A stretch of DNA of 64,000 bases from Lysinibacillus_B sp036662795 (GCF_036662795.1 NZ_JBAFWZ010000016.1:1-64000); one strand, 5' to 3'; positions 16,932-25,351 are shown, counted from the first letter of the stretch. Program-made: numbers and translations. Notes: generated from the letters alone by a model not told the origin.

Positions 16932-17044
16932 CATTTTGTCCAATAAGCTGAACAAAATGATAAATTTAATATAAACTACCATTCTTTAACTGTCAACTAT
17001 AAAATACTAAAAAACTTTAAAATTTGTTCAGACTACACTACAAT
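16932..17044. promoter_or_regulatory. Divergent promoter and operator region of the second switch
   Basis: Minus promoter: TTGACA (16991-16996), 17 nt, TATATT (16968-16973), near consensus. Plus promoter: TTTAAA (17016-17021), 17 nt, TACAAT (17039-17044). An inverted repeat CATTTTGT (16932-16939) / ACAAAATG (16952-16959) covers the minus-strand start. CTGAACAAA at 16948-16956 recurs inverted as TTTGTTCAG at 17023-17031 in the spacer of the plus promoter. These are suitable operators for one or both HTH paralogues. Confidence 0.7.
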
Positions 17045-17065
17045 AGTCTATATGAGGTGATAAAA

Positions 17066-17593
17066 ATGATTAAATGTAATCTAGCCGTATTACTTGCTGA
17101 ACGTAACATCAAAATTAGTGAGCTTTCAAAAAGAACTGGAATTTCTAGGACTACCTTAACCGCTTTAGCCCAAAACCAAAGTAAAGGAATTCAATTCGAT
17201 ACTTTCGACACGCTTTGCAATTATCTTAAAGTCCGACCGAATGATCTATTTATCCAAGAATCTTTAGAGTATGATTTTGAAGTTTTAGGAATTGAATCAA
17301 ATACTGACTTAAATATAAACGATTATTTAGTAACAGTTAGTGCTGAAATTCAACATAACAATCATTTGATAGATATAACATTCCCGTGTTCTTTAAGTTT
17401 TTGGACTGAATATGAAGAAGTTAGAACGATTAATATTAAACCAAGCTATCCAGGCGTAGTTCAAAATTTATTAGATTCTATCCCAATAACTTTTAAAGTA
17501 AGTATAGAGCAGGAATTGTTAGATGCTATCAAAGCTTTTATTATAGTTGAACTTAATTTAGATGAAAGTATTCTAGAAATCACCATCTCTTAA
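17066..17593 (+). CDS. Cro/CI-type repressor with extra C-terminal domain
   Basis: A 175-residue protein, start ATG 17066 preceded by GAGGTGATAAAA (frame open from 17024). Residues 1-66 are a YozG-type HTH (AVLLAERNIKISELSKRTGISRTTLTAL, GIQFDTFDTLC). The remaining 105 residues (DYLVTVSAEIQHNNHLIDITFP...) have no recognised family and probably mediate dimerisation. It is divergent from its paralogue and terminated by a strong hairpin. I infer a lysogeny-maintaining repressor for the cassette. Confidence 0.75.
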   Translation: MIKCNLAVLLAERNIKISELSKRTGISRTTLTALAQNQSKGIQFDTFDTLCNYLKVRPNDLFIQESLEYDFEVLGIESNTDLNINDYLVTVSAEIQHNNHLIDITFPCSLSFWTEYEEVRTINIKPSYPGVVQNLLDSIPITFKVSIEQELLDAIKAFIIVELNLDESILEITIS

Positions 17594-17598
17594 TTATC

Positions 17599-17630
17599 AG
17601 GCTGGCGACAAATTGTCGCCGGCTTTTTTT
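17599..17630 (+). terminator. Rho-independent terminator
   Basis: GGCTGGCGACA pairs with TGTCGCCGGC (one G-U pair) with an AAAT loop region, followed by TTTTTTTAT. It ends the plus-strand repressor gene 7 nt after its stop codon. Confidence 0.8.
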
Positions 17631-17864
17631 ATCCTTCAAATATTTAATATCTGTATCTTACTAAAGAAAAACAATGTAACACTAGGAAAAAATTTACCCA
17701 CTCCAGCTCCTGTAAAGAAGTCTATATATTAAATAACCTCCTAAATTAGTAATTGAATTTTCATTAGCCTCATACTATCATGCGTTTCATCTAAAAGTAG
17801 AAGGTAAAATTACAAAACGAAAAAATCTTTTTTAACTTAATTTTTCTTAATACAACAAAGTATG

Positions 17865-18653
17865 TTAATCATCGTCAAACACTGGCATGGCAACACACCG
17901 ACAACGATAATCTTCTCCTGGTAGTACCTGACGTCCATTCACTATCGGTGGGTCATCATAATAAAATTCTTTCCCATCAAGCTCCCTATGCTCGTCACGT
18001 ACACGCTCATCACCAGAAGTATCCCAAGTGAACTTATTAATACCTAATCGTTGATGGCGTTCTGCAGTCATCTGCCCTAAAATACTGCCAGCTTGGTCAA
18101 CTGCAAGAAATTGAGCACGACTCTTACTAATGTTTGTTTGCTCTATGATGGCATCACGAATAACTTTCGATGACGAACCTTTCTCGATATGTTCACGAAC
18201 TATGTTTTCAATGCGTTCATACACTTCATCTTCAAGATTTTTAATGTAGCTGACATTATTCGATACATGCCCATTTACAAAGCCTTTGAGCCACGGTTCA
18301 CTAGCTACTAATTCAATACCTTGCACACGTGCTTGTTGCACGAAATTGTGTCTGTTAGTGCGATTAACCGCCTCTACGAAATCACCTGCAGCTCGCTCTA
18401 CTCGTTTTTCACTAAAAATACCGGTAACTCGATTTTTTAGATCTTTAAACATTCTCTTTAATTCATCATATAGACCGTCGATGCGATAATTCTCGCTGTC
18501 AGCATGCAATTCTTTAGCGATATGCTTATCAAATAGCTTTAGTGCCTCTTTGGTCACTTGGTCGATTAACTTCGTTAGAGCACGCTCGTATGACGTTACA
18601 GCAGTATTAGGAAATTTCGTTTTTGGTGTACGTTTCCTCATTTTGAACGCCAA
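17865..18653 (-). CDS. Phage head morphogenesis (SPP1 gp7/Mu gpF-like) minor head protein
   Basis: A 262-residue protein. The C-terminal part (SRAQFLAVDQAGSILGQMTAERHQRLG, WDTSGDERVRDEHRELDG, then GEDYRCRCVAMPVF) is the conserved morphogenesis domain with the DERVRxxH and CRC motifs. It binds the portal and capsid interior. It overlaps the portal gene by 16 bp. The 234 bp after its stop carry no gene that I can see. Confidence 0.85.
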   Translation of the reverse strand: MAFKMRKRTPKTKFPNTAVTSYERALTKLIDQVTKEALKLFDKHIAKELHADSENYRIDGLYDELKRMFKDLKNRVTGIFSEKRVERAAGDFVEAVNRTNRHNFVQQARVQGIELVASEPWLKGFVNGHVSNNVSYIKNLEDEVYERIENIVREHIEKGSSSKVIRDAIIEQTNISKSRAQFLAVDQAGSILGQMTAERHQRLGINKFTWDTSGDERVRDEHRELDGKEFYYDDPPIVNGRQVLPGEDYRCRCVAMPVFDDD

Positions 18654-19975
18654 CCTTTGTAAACACCATCAGCAAGCTCTTTTAAATGAGCTTCATCACC
18701 ACTAAATCTCAATGTTTCTTCTAACCCGAATTGACCAAAACGTTTCTCTCGAATTTCATCCTCAGTCAAGATGTTATTCACTAGATAAATTTGGTCTGTC
18801 TCTGCAACGAGCTTGCGAATTTCAGCATCTGTTTTAGCATCAACGTTCCAAAGAGGGTTGAACTTGATTTCCCATTCGAGTGATTCAGGGTCAACACGAC
18901 CACCTAGTTCTTTATCACACATCAACAATATACGGATAAGTTTTTCAATTAACGGCTTTAGATCATTTTCCTGGTCAGCAGCTATACGAGCGTAATAGTT
19001 CATTACATCGTATTGAGCGCCTGCAATCGTGCCACTTTCTTGCCCTTTAATAACCGTTTTCGGCATACGAGCAGCACCAGCTAACAAGTCCCAAACGAAA
19101 TCAAGTAAGTAGTTGATACCACCAACCGACGTGCTTTGCTTTGTTAAATCCTCATCGTGCGCAATCATCGCAAGAGCTTCAGTACGGAACATAAAGTCCA
19201 TAATCATAGACAACTCTTTTTTATCCTGTGTCGATAAATTTTCAATGTCCTTCGACTTGTAGACTTTAAATGTGAAATCATGAAGCATTTGTCCAACTGA
19301 CCAAACAGACGTGTCAAAAACCGTTAGAATGTCGTACAGTGGCTCTAATAAAGAACGACCTTGCGCCTCTCCTTCAAACCGTCTTGTCTGATAATGAAGC
19401 AAGCGTGACGTGTGTACGTCTGATTCTGAAATGTTTGTTACACCGTGAGCAGATGCACGATTAATTCGAAGTTGCTCTAGTTGACCATATTGTACGTCGA
19501 ATACATCCTCGTTAATTAAGAACTCATTAACCTTTTGAGAACTGAATGCATGCAGATAATCTAACGAATACAACTTATCTAATTTCAACTCGTCTTTTAA
19601 ATTGAATTTTGTTGCTTGTGTAACGCCCAACGAAATAAAACCATCGCCACGCAAACGCTCATAAGTAATCATTTCTTTAAATGCTTTTTTTGCGTTTAGA
19701 TCAGCAAGTTTACTCATAATGTCGCGCGCTATTTGTTCATCTTCCATGCGCAAAGTAAACCAATTCCGAGTCATATCCTCCGCTGGAATATCGATGATAT
19801 TTTGAACGATGCGACTATCACCATACAAATTGGTAATCTCATCGTGTGACAATTTACGACCAATGCCAGCAACTTGTCTTGTGAGCTTGTCCTTTTGATT
19901 CGCCTTACCGTTGCCTTGCATAAAGTCCTCGCGCATTTCTTTTGCTTGTTCCAATGATGAGCCCATACGTTTCAC
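18638..19975 (-). CDS. Portal protein (DUF1073 family)
   Basis: A 445-residue protein with SRIVQNIIDIPAEDMTRNWFTL, RRFEGEAQGRSLLEPLYDILTVFDTSVWSVGQML, and MPKTVIKGQESGTIAGAQYDVMNYYARIAADQEN. These are the signatures of DUF1073 portals, the dodecameric DNA channel. It follows TerL by a single base. Some family members are fused to an anti-CBASS nuclease (Acb1); no such HxT nuclease domain is seen here, so the name should not be transferred. Confidence 0.85.
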   Translation of the reverse strand: MKRMGSSLEQAKEMREDFMQGNGKANQKDKLTRQVAGIGRKLSHDEITNLYGDSRIVQNIIDIPAEDMTRNWFTLRMEDEQIARDIMSKLADLNAKKAFKEMITYERLRGDGFISLGVTQATKFNLKDELKLDKLYSLDYLHAFSSQKVNEFLINEDVFDVQYGQLEQLRINRASAHGVTNISESDVHTSRLLHYQTRRFEGEAQGRSLLEPLYDILTVFDTSVWSVGQMLHDFTFKVYKSKDIENLSTQDKKELSMIMDFMFRTEALAMIAHDEDLTKQSTSVGGINYLLDFVWDLLAGAARMPKTVIKGQESGTIAGAQYDVMNYYARIAADQENDLKPLIEKLIRILLMCDKELGGRVDPESLEWEIKFNPLWNVDAKTDAEIRKLVAETDQIYLVNNILTEDEIREKRFGQFGLEETLRFSGDEAHLKELADGVYKGWRSK

Positions 19976-21436
19976 CTACCTCCCTAATAGATTTTTATAG
20001 CGGTCAATCGGATTAGACTTACTTGTATATAGTTGATTCAATGCTTGTGTCGTCATATCCACTAGGTCGTCGTGTGCAGCGTTCGGGAATGCTACTAGTT
20101 CCTCTACAATATCCTCCGACCAACTGCATATATTCGGATGTGGCAAATAGACGTTGCCAGCTTCAAATAATGGCGAAACAGCATTTGCTCGCGCCTCTTT
20201 ACCACCATCTGGCTCAACTGGAACGATACCGCTAATTTCATCTTTCAGCATATCTATAACAGCTGATCCATTCGCTTTATCCTCAATGTACTTACTTCTT
20301 GCTTGCGGCCATTTATCTGACATAGATCGTATTGCTTTTACAGTGTCAACAAAGCCCATGCGTTTATGATGCAAATCGAGTAAGAAGAAATTTGCACCTT
20401 TACGCCCCCAAACACCACCTGCTACAAAGTCGCTTGCTGTGGAATCTTTAAACGTACAATCCCACGATTGAGCAAGCTTGTCATAATTAGTAGGTAAAAC
20501 CGCTACATCATCACTTAAACCCCACTCATTCTTTTGCTCGTTTGTACGGACGTAATAACGTATCCATTCACACTTGAATACGTTACCGCCTGCAGGTGTC
20601 GGTCTTTGTTGGTATAAAGAAGCCCATGTACGCGAACCAACCTCTGCTTTTTTTGCCTCTGCCCACGTTGCGTTGTAGCCTAACTCTGGGCAGAGTGCTT
20701 CGCCAATTGCACGGTCTAGTAAATCGTCTTCATCTTCTGCAATAGCTGGTAAACGTAAGCGAATCCATTTACGTGGGCTACGAGCAAGCAAACGACCAAT
20801 AAGGTCATCTTCATGCCAACGCGTCATGATAACGATTAATGAAGCACCATCATGTAAACGAGTGGAAAGTGTAGCCTCCCATTCATCCCAAATGTTATCT
20901 CGTATAGTTTGAGAGCTTGCTTCTTTCATGTTTTTGATTGGGTCGTCAATAATCATGAGGTCAGCACCCTGTCCAGTAATGGAACCACCAATACCAGTAG
21001 CGATCATGCCACCTCGTCTATCTTGTACGCCCCAATCCTTCATAGCTGCATTAGATCCGGATAACTCTAGCCCAAACAGATTAGAGAACTCATTAAATTT
21101 GTTACGATTTAAACGCCCGAATTTAGTTGCGAGTCCATCAGAATAAGCAGCTGCTATTACACGTTTATCAGGATTTTTAGCCAAATAAAAAGACGGGAAC
21201 GATTCTGTTACCGTCATTGATTTACCATGTCGTGGTGGCATCTCAATCAGAACGGATAACTGTTCTCCATCTGCTATACGTTGTAAAACGTTACATATTA
21301 ATTCTGTATGTCGGTAATGTGTGTAATGGCCGTGATGCGCAAATTCTACGTAGTCACGATAAAATTGACGAGCGAGTTCTCGTTGCGCTTCATAAGCTAG
21401 TGCGTCTAGTTGTTCATCGCTTATTTCTTGCAGCAA
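19976..21436 (-). CDS. Terminase large subunit
   Basis: A 486-residue protein. Walker A is PPRHGKS (residues 67-73), Walker B is LMIIDDP (160-166), and the C-terminal RNase H-like nuclease starts near LAQSWDCTFKD (about 335), with a further acidic pair in KYIEDKANG and NAAHDDLVDM. It packages DNA through the portal. It overlaps the small subunit by 23 bp. Confidence 0.9.
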   Translation of the reverse strand: MLQEISDEQLDALAYEAQRELARQFYRDYVEFAHHGHYTHYRHTELICNVLQRIADGEQLSVLIEMPPRHGKSMTVTESFPSFYLAKNPDKRVIAAAYSDGLATKFGRLNRNKFNEFSNLFGLELSGSNAAMKDWGVQDRRGGMIATGIGGSITGQGADLMIIDDPIKNMKEASSQTIRDNIWDEWEATLSTRLHDGASLIVIMTRWHEDDLIGRLLARSPRKWIRLRLPAIAEDEDDLLDRAIGEALCPELGYNATWAEAKKAEVGSRTWASLYQQRPTPAGGNVFKCEWIRYYVRTNEQKNEWGLSDDVAVLPTNYDKLAQSWDCTFKDSTASDFVAGGVWGRKGANFFLLDLHHKRMGFVDTVKAIRSMSDKWPQARSKYIEDKANGSAVIDMLKDEISGIVPVEPDGGKEARANAVSPLFEAGNVYLPHPNICSWSEDIVEELVAFPNAAHDDLVDMTTQALNQLYTSKSNPIDRYKNLLGR

Positions 21437-22322
21437 GTGCCCTCAACTCCTCTGTAGTTAACTTGCTTAAATCAACACCGCTAGCTTGCGCAATATTAAG
21501 TCCTTTTGTTTCTGACTTAATTTTTGTAATTTCGGCTTTTGTCTTTTCTTCTTGTAACTTTTTACGCGTTTTCTCATCCAACATATCGAAATGCCTTGTA
21601 AGAAATTCAAGAGCTCTCATCTTATCAGCAAACCTAACAGATAACCCATCGCGACCTTGCTTAACCTCTGTAATAAGCGTACCGTCAACGTCTATAGATT
21701 CATTGAAACGAACGTAATCTTGGTCGACCATTACCGGCTTGTCGTCTTTATCGTAAACTGGTCCGAATGCTCCGATTAATTGAACTCGCTCTCGACCAAA
21801 TGTGAGGTAGTCTGTAATATCTGCAAACGCTATTTGAATGTACTTATCCAGCACATCCATAGCATCAATGAAGATGCCTTTTCGTTGCTCGCCTTTAAGT
21901 CGGTTTATTTCAGTAGCTACCTTAGCATTTCTTAGCAATCGACTTCCTTCTACATGAGCGCTATCTTTTGCATAACCTGCCTTAATAGCTGCCATCGTTT
22001 GATTGTAAGTTTTGATGTAATACATACAAAAAAGCCGTTGCCTATCGGTTAATCCATCCTCACCTTCTGCATCAAAGATGATAACTTCTTCCGATTCAAC
22101 GACCTCTTTTTTTCTAGTTGCATCTTTTTTTATGGTTGCAACCTTCTCGCTTTTGGTTGCATCCTTTTTAGTTCCATCACGAACCCAAGGATTGCCGCTT
22201 TTTGTATCTCTACTCTTTTGGCTTTTAATAGTACCTAATGGTATCTCATACTTTTCTGCGAGCTTTGCTAAAGTAATTTTTGTTGTTTCGTATTCCTTTT
22301 GAATTTCATCCCAGTTAGCCAT
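21414..22322 (-). CDS. Terminase small subunit
   Basis: A 302-residue protein with an N-terminal HTH (EYETTKITLAKLAEKYEIPLGTIKSQ) and a Terminase_2 domain (LTDRQRLFCMYYIKTYNQTMAAIKAGYAKDSAHVEGSRLLRN). The long C-terminal helical region (EKTRKKLQEEKTKAEITKIKSETKG) may contact TerL. The ribosome binding site GGAGG is unusually far (14 nt) from the ATG. It recognises the packaging site, likely close upstream. Confidence 0.85.
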   Translation of the reverse strand: MANWDEIQKEYETTKITLAKLAEKYEIPLGTIKSQKSRDTKSGNPWVRDGTKKDATKSEKVATIKKDATRKKEVVESEEVIIFDAEGEDGLTDRQRLFCMYYIKTYNQTMAAIKAGYAKDSAHVEGSRLLRNAKVATEINRLKGEQRKGIFIDAMDVLDKYIQIAFADITDYLTFGRERVQLIGAFGPVYDKDDKPVMVDQDYVRFNESIDVDGTLITEVKQGRDGLSVRFADKMRALEFLTRHFDMLDEKTRKKLQEEKTKAEITKIKSETKGLNIAQASGVDLSKLTTEELRALAARNKR

Positions 22323-22347
22323 TTCTCATAACACCACCTCCAAGAAA

Positions 22348-22378
22348 CAAAATAAAAAGCCACGCTCGAAAGAACGTG
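22348..22378 (-). terminator. Terminator-like hairpin
   Basis: CACG/CGTG stem with an interrupted TC/GA extension and GAAA-type loop; the minus-strand tail is CTTTTTATTTTG. It lies between the 72-residue gene and the small terminase gene. Confidence 0.5.
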
Positions 22379-22387
22379 ACCACAAAA

Positions 22388-22606
22388 TCATTTTTTATAA
22401 TTGAGCATTTTATCGACAAGGATTTGGATATCAATATCACTCAAACCACTACCACTCAATATTTTTTCGCTATACGGCTCTAAAATCCTGCTGATTTGCT
22501 CCTCGTTCAACCCAGTTAATTCCATGGTTTTCTTAAGTGTTTTATGCAAAGCTGGACCACCAGGCGATAATTTTATGGCATCTAATAACGTTATATCTGT
22601 TCTCAT
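22388..22606 (-). CDS. Hypothetical small protein upstream of the terminase
   Basis: A 72-residue protein (MRTDITLLDAIKLSPGGPALHKTLKKTMELTGLNEEQISRILEPYSEK). GGGAGGTGATC precedes the ATG. It is helical with no membrane segment. Position in front of terS is common for small packaging or HNH-type genes, but no nuclease motif is present. Function unknown. Confidence 0.6.
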   Translation of the reverse strand: MRTDITLLDAIKLSPGGPALHKTLKKTMELTGLNEEQISRILEPYSEKILSGSGLSDIDIQILVDKMLNYKK

Positions 22607-22737
22607 TAATGATCACCTCCCAATCCATCATACCTTGAACTGGAAAGTAAGTCCTTAACATCTTTCTGCTCTCAAAACCACACCAAACTCCGCCCCTAGC
22701 CTTATAACTACTCCATGGCTGTTCGATGCAGTTTTCA

Positions 22738-22881
22738 AAATAGAAAAACCACCTACGTGATATAGGTGGTCTGAAATGTGTAGGTTTGTAGCAAATTAAG
22801 CCTTTCAATATTTTTTAGGACGAAGTCTTAAAGGCACCAGGGATTTAAAGCCGCTCCGTCCTACCTCATATTCTATAATTT
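22738..22881 (-). ncRNA. Candidate structured RNA upstream of the packaging genes
   Basis: On the minus strand a possible promoter TTGCCA (22911-22916)-17 nt-GATATT (22888-22893) precedes a 10-bp stem (TAGGACGGAG with CTTCGTCCTA, one G-U; 22816-22863, 28-nt loop). The transcript would end at a clear terminator, CCACCTA/TAGGTGG at 22749-22769 with TTTTTCTATTTT. No reading frame fits. It may be a regulatory RNA or simply an AT-rich leader. Confidence 0.35.
22741..22769 (-). terminator. Rho-independent terminator
   Basis: CCACCTA (22749-22755) pairs perfectly with TAGGTGG (22763-22769); the minus-strand tail is TTTTTCTATTTT. No protein gene precedes it on this strand for 1.8 kb, which is why a noncoding RNA is proposed. 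Confidence 0.7.
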
Positions 22882-23049
22882 CAACTAAATATCACCTAAT
22901 GTTGAAAGTATGGCAATTTTGGAAAATATGAACTATATCTATATCATTATAATTATTTCTATATGATAAATAAAAAAATTATATTATAATGGTAATATTG
23001 TCGTTAACTGTATAACATTTTATATCTTGTATTAATTGGAGGTATTAAA

Positions 23050-24504
23050 TTGAGATTAGAAGAATATGAGTTCGGTTTTGCAGACGCAGAAAAGGAATTT
23101 AGTAGAGTGCCTGAAATATTTGAGCGAGCGTTTTATGATTTCAGAGGCACAGTTGATAAACTAATGAAATCTTATTATTTTTTATTAATAGGCAGAAAAG
23201 GAGTAGGTAAATCAGCTGTCAGTGCGAGAATTCAATCCATATCTAATCACGATTCGAATTTTCATGCTTTTCCCGTACAATTAAATGACTTTGAATTTGC
23301 TACTTTTGCAAAAACTAGTATTGATAAAGAACTAGTTGGCACTCAAAAGTATAAAGATTCATGGGATTTAATTTTACTTTTAACAGCTGTAAAAATTGTC
23401 AATAGAGAAATGAATTTGAATGGAAATAAAGAATTAAAAAAATTATTAGCTAGCTTAGATGATTTGGGATTTGCTAGTCATACAGACTATAAAAACGATG
23501 TTACACGGCTTTCTAAATTAAAAGTTGGAGCTAATATGGCTATATTTGACTTAGTATTTGAAAAGGAATTTGGAAGCAAACCTGATTCTTTTTTAGAACG
23601 AGTTTCTACATTAAAAGAAAAGATTATTGACGTACTTAACATATTCGATTACAGAAATAATCAAATCACTTTATTAATTGATGGTGTAGATGATATTCTC
23701 AGAATTAAGAAAAACCAACTAGAAATATTGATGAGCTTAATTAGAAGTGTCGATTATCTAAACGATAAATTCCACTCTAAAAAAATTCCTATTAAAGTTA
23801 TCTTGTTTATTCGTGAAGATATAGTAAATAAAGTCACCGACCCAGATTTAAATAAAATCAAGAGAGATGGTGCTATCTTACTTAATTGGAACTCCAAGAT
23901 AGATGACTTAAAATCAGTAGTTAATTTACGGTTTGAATATTCTGGGCTTTCAAAAGAAGATGCTATTAATCAGTGGGATGTTATTTTCCCTAAAAAAATC
24001 CGAAATAGAGATTCATGGCAATATATTCTGGATCACACTTTATATAAACCAAGGGATATACTTCAATTACTAAAATGTGCTCAAAGTATATATCCAGAAA
24101 AGCAAAAACTTAGTTATTCAGAAATCAGGAATGTTTTGAAGGATTACTCTAAAAATTATTTCATTGAGGAAATGAAAAATGAAATAACCGGCTTCATTGA
24201 TGATTCTTACATCAATTGCCTACCTCCTATTTTCCAAAAAATAGGCGAAAGGAGTTTTTCTTTACATGAATTCTCTAGATATGTAGAAGAACAAATATCT
24301 AAACCAGAAAATGATAAGGATGCTAGATATTTATTACTTTTATTATTTGAAGCTGGTTATGTAGGTCAGTTAATATCTAACACTAGGAATTCTGGAAAAT
24401 CGGTAATGTTTAAATACTGGAATGAAAATTCACAAATTGATTATTCAAATCATTTTATTATACATAAAGGTCTGTATAACGGTTTGGGAATTAGAGGAAT
24501 TTAA
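23050..24504 (+). CDS. P-loop ATPase (Sll1717-like), candidate defence/exclusion gene
   Basis: A 484-residue protein on the strand opposite to all neighbours. The TTG at 23050 has GGAGG 7 nt upstream. Walker A is GRKGVGKS (residues 48-55), Walker B is LLIDGVDD (208-215), and a sensor-like ILFIRED follows at 251-257. The middle and C-terminal parts are helical and end in a winged-helix-like region (FSLHEFSRYVEEQ). Pattern and size match the Sll1717-family P-loop ATPases, often found next to defence genes. Low-GC sequence, its own terminator and isolation between terminase and late regulator mark it as cargo. The defence role is an inference. Confidence 0.6.
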   Translation: MRLEEYEFGFADAEKEFSRVPEIFERAFYDFRGTVDKLMKSYYFLLIGRKGVGKSAVSARIQSISNHDSNFHAFPVQLNDFEFATFAKTSIDKELVGTQKYKDSWDLILLLTAVKIVNREMNLNGNKELKKLLASLDDLGFASHTDYKNDVTRLSKLKVGANMAIFDLVFEKEFGSKPDSFLERVSTLKEKIIDVLNIFDYRNNQITLLIDGVDDILRIKKNQLEILMSLIRSVDYLNDKFHSKKIPIKVILFIREDIVNKVTDPDLNKIKRDGAILLNWNSKIDDLKSVVNLRFEYSGLSKEDAINQWDVIFPKKIRNRDSWQYILDHTLYKPRDILQLLKCAQSIYPEKQKLSYSEIRNVLKDYSKNYFIEEMKNEITGFIDDSYINCLPPIFQKIGERSFSLHEFSRYVEEQISKPENDKDARYLLLLLFEAGYVGQLISNTRNSGKSVMFKYWNENSQIDYSNHFIIHKGLYNGLGIRGI

Positions 24505-24506
24505 AA

Positions 24507-24537
24507 AGGTTCCCTGGCAAGTGCCAATCAGGAACCT
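24507..24537 (+). other. Compound hairpin after the ATPase gene
   Basis: AGGTTCC and GGAACCT form an outer stem, TGGC and GCCA an inner one. There is no T tract after it, so it is not a classic terminator; it may protect the 3' end of the ATPase mRNA. Confidence 0.4.
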
Positions 24538-24619
24538 CAAAGCTTAGATGCAAAAGCACCTATAAATATGTATATCTTTAATTTAACATATTTATTCAAT
24601 ATTTAAAAGTTTTTTATTT

Positions 24620-24648
24620 ATGGAATCCGTTTTTTTAGCGGATTCCAT
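24620..24648. terminator. Bidirectional terminator
   Basis: A perfect 10-bp stem ATGGAATCCG/CGGATTCCAT, followed on the plus strand by TTATATTTTACTT and on the minus strand by AAATAAAAAACTTTT. It separates the plus-strand ATPase from the minus-strand late regulator. Confidence 0.7.
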
Positions 24649-24663
24649 TTATATTTTACTTTA

Positions 24664-25077
24664 TTATTCCATCATTTGATTTTTTATGACCTGACAGATA
24701 TTTTGGATATGTGTATGGCTTAACCCCATTCTTTGAGCTATCCATCGTTTTGATTTACCATCCAACATCCAGTTAAGCACCTGAATCTCCCTATCCCCAG
24801 TGACTTTTTCGATTACTTTTTGAACTTGCAATAACTTTTTCTCATATTCTGCAATACGTTTAATATTCTTTGATCGTCTAATGGCTTCTTGCATAATTGG
24901 ATCACCTACACCACCTGCTGCTTTTGGGAGCGTAGCCTCTATACCATACTGAGCGGTCTTTGCCCCAACCACCATCTCTGCTCGCATCTCCTTGATTGCA
25001 TTGACCATCCAGTGGTAGTCCGTAATTATTCCATCGAGTTTGTCTTGCGTTAATAATGTTGTTTGCCCTTTGCCCAT
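24664..25077 (-). CDS. Phage late-gene transcription regulator with sigma-like HTH
   Basis: A 137-residue protein beginning MGKGQTTLLTQDKLDG. It ends with a helix-turn-helix (VLNWMLDGKSKRWIAQRMGLSHTHIQNICQVI) of the sigma-70 region 4/LuxR type; the middle is a helical bundle. GGAGGGCGTACA precedes the ATG at 25077; the frame opens at 25140. Proteins of this size just before the terminase commonly activate the late operon (ArpU/RinA-like role), which I infer here. Confidence 0.65.
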   Translation of the reverse strand: MGKGQTTLLTQDKLDGIITDYHWMVNAIKEMRAEMVVGAKTAQYGIEATLPKAAGGVGDPIMQEAIRRSKNIKRIAEYEKKLLQVQKVIEKVTGDREIQVLNWMLDGKSKRWIAQRMGLSHTHIQNICQVIKNQMME

Positions 25078-25183
25078 TGTACGCCCTCCTGCTATAATCA
25101 TAGTGTCACCTAAATTAAAGCAAGAGCATCGTCGTAGCAATTAGCTACGGCATTTTTATTTACCATTCACAGAACATACGTGC

Positions 25184-25238
25184 TATAATAAACACGTATA
25201 ATTTTGCTGACCTGAGCGTGGATGCCAGGTCTTTTTTT
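25184..25238 (+). ncRNA. Short plus-strand transcript unit (promoter, hairpin, T tract)
   Basis: Two TATAAT boxes (25184-25189, 25197-25202), with a TTACCA 18 nt before the first, precede a hairpin GACCTG/CAGGTC (25209-25214/25226-25231) followed by seven T. It is antisense to the gap between the late regulator and a 27-residue peptide gene. No protein is encoded. A short regulatory RNA or a convergent terminator are both possible. Confidence 0.35.
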
Positions 25239-25242
25239 ATGC

Positions 25243-25326
25243 CTAAGTAAATATGTCACCGATGGACAAAATGAAATCCACGAAATCTCGAAATCTACTT
25301 TTCTTTTTCCTGCGTTTCATTCGCAT
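25243..25326 (-). CDS. 27-residue basic peptide
   Basis: MRMKRRKKKSRFRDFVDFIL and a short GDIFT tail. AAAGGAG lies 5 nt before the ATG at 25326. The very basic N-terminus followed by an amphipathic FVDFILSI helix is striking for so short a frame. Small toxic or regulatory peptides look like this, but a chance frame cannot be excluded. Confidence 0.4.
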   Translation of the reverse strand: MRMKRRKKKSRFRDFVDFILSIGDIFT

Positions 25327-25351
25327 GGTTGCTCCTTTGACGGAATACTTA

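Noticed and set aside
18638..19975. Possible anti-CBASS (Acb1) function of the portal-like gene
   Set aside because: The Acb1 name is attached to this family because of fusions in some phages. The protein here has only portal motifs and no HxT pair of the nuclease.
22542..22808. Minus-strand frame of 88 codons overlapping the 72-residue gene
   Set aside because: It has no ribosome binding site, runs through a terminator and overlaps a better gene in another frame.
22816..22863. Degenerate tRNA
   Set aside because: There is a stem and a loop, but no cloverleaf, anticodon arm or T arm.
24507..24537. attC-like or integron site
   Set aside because: The hairpin lacks the conserved core GTTRRRY sequence and there is no integron integrase.
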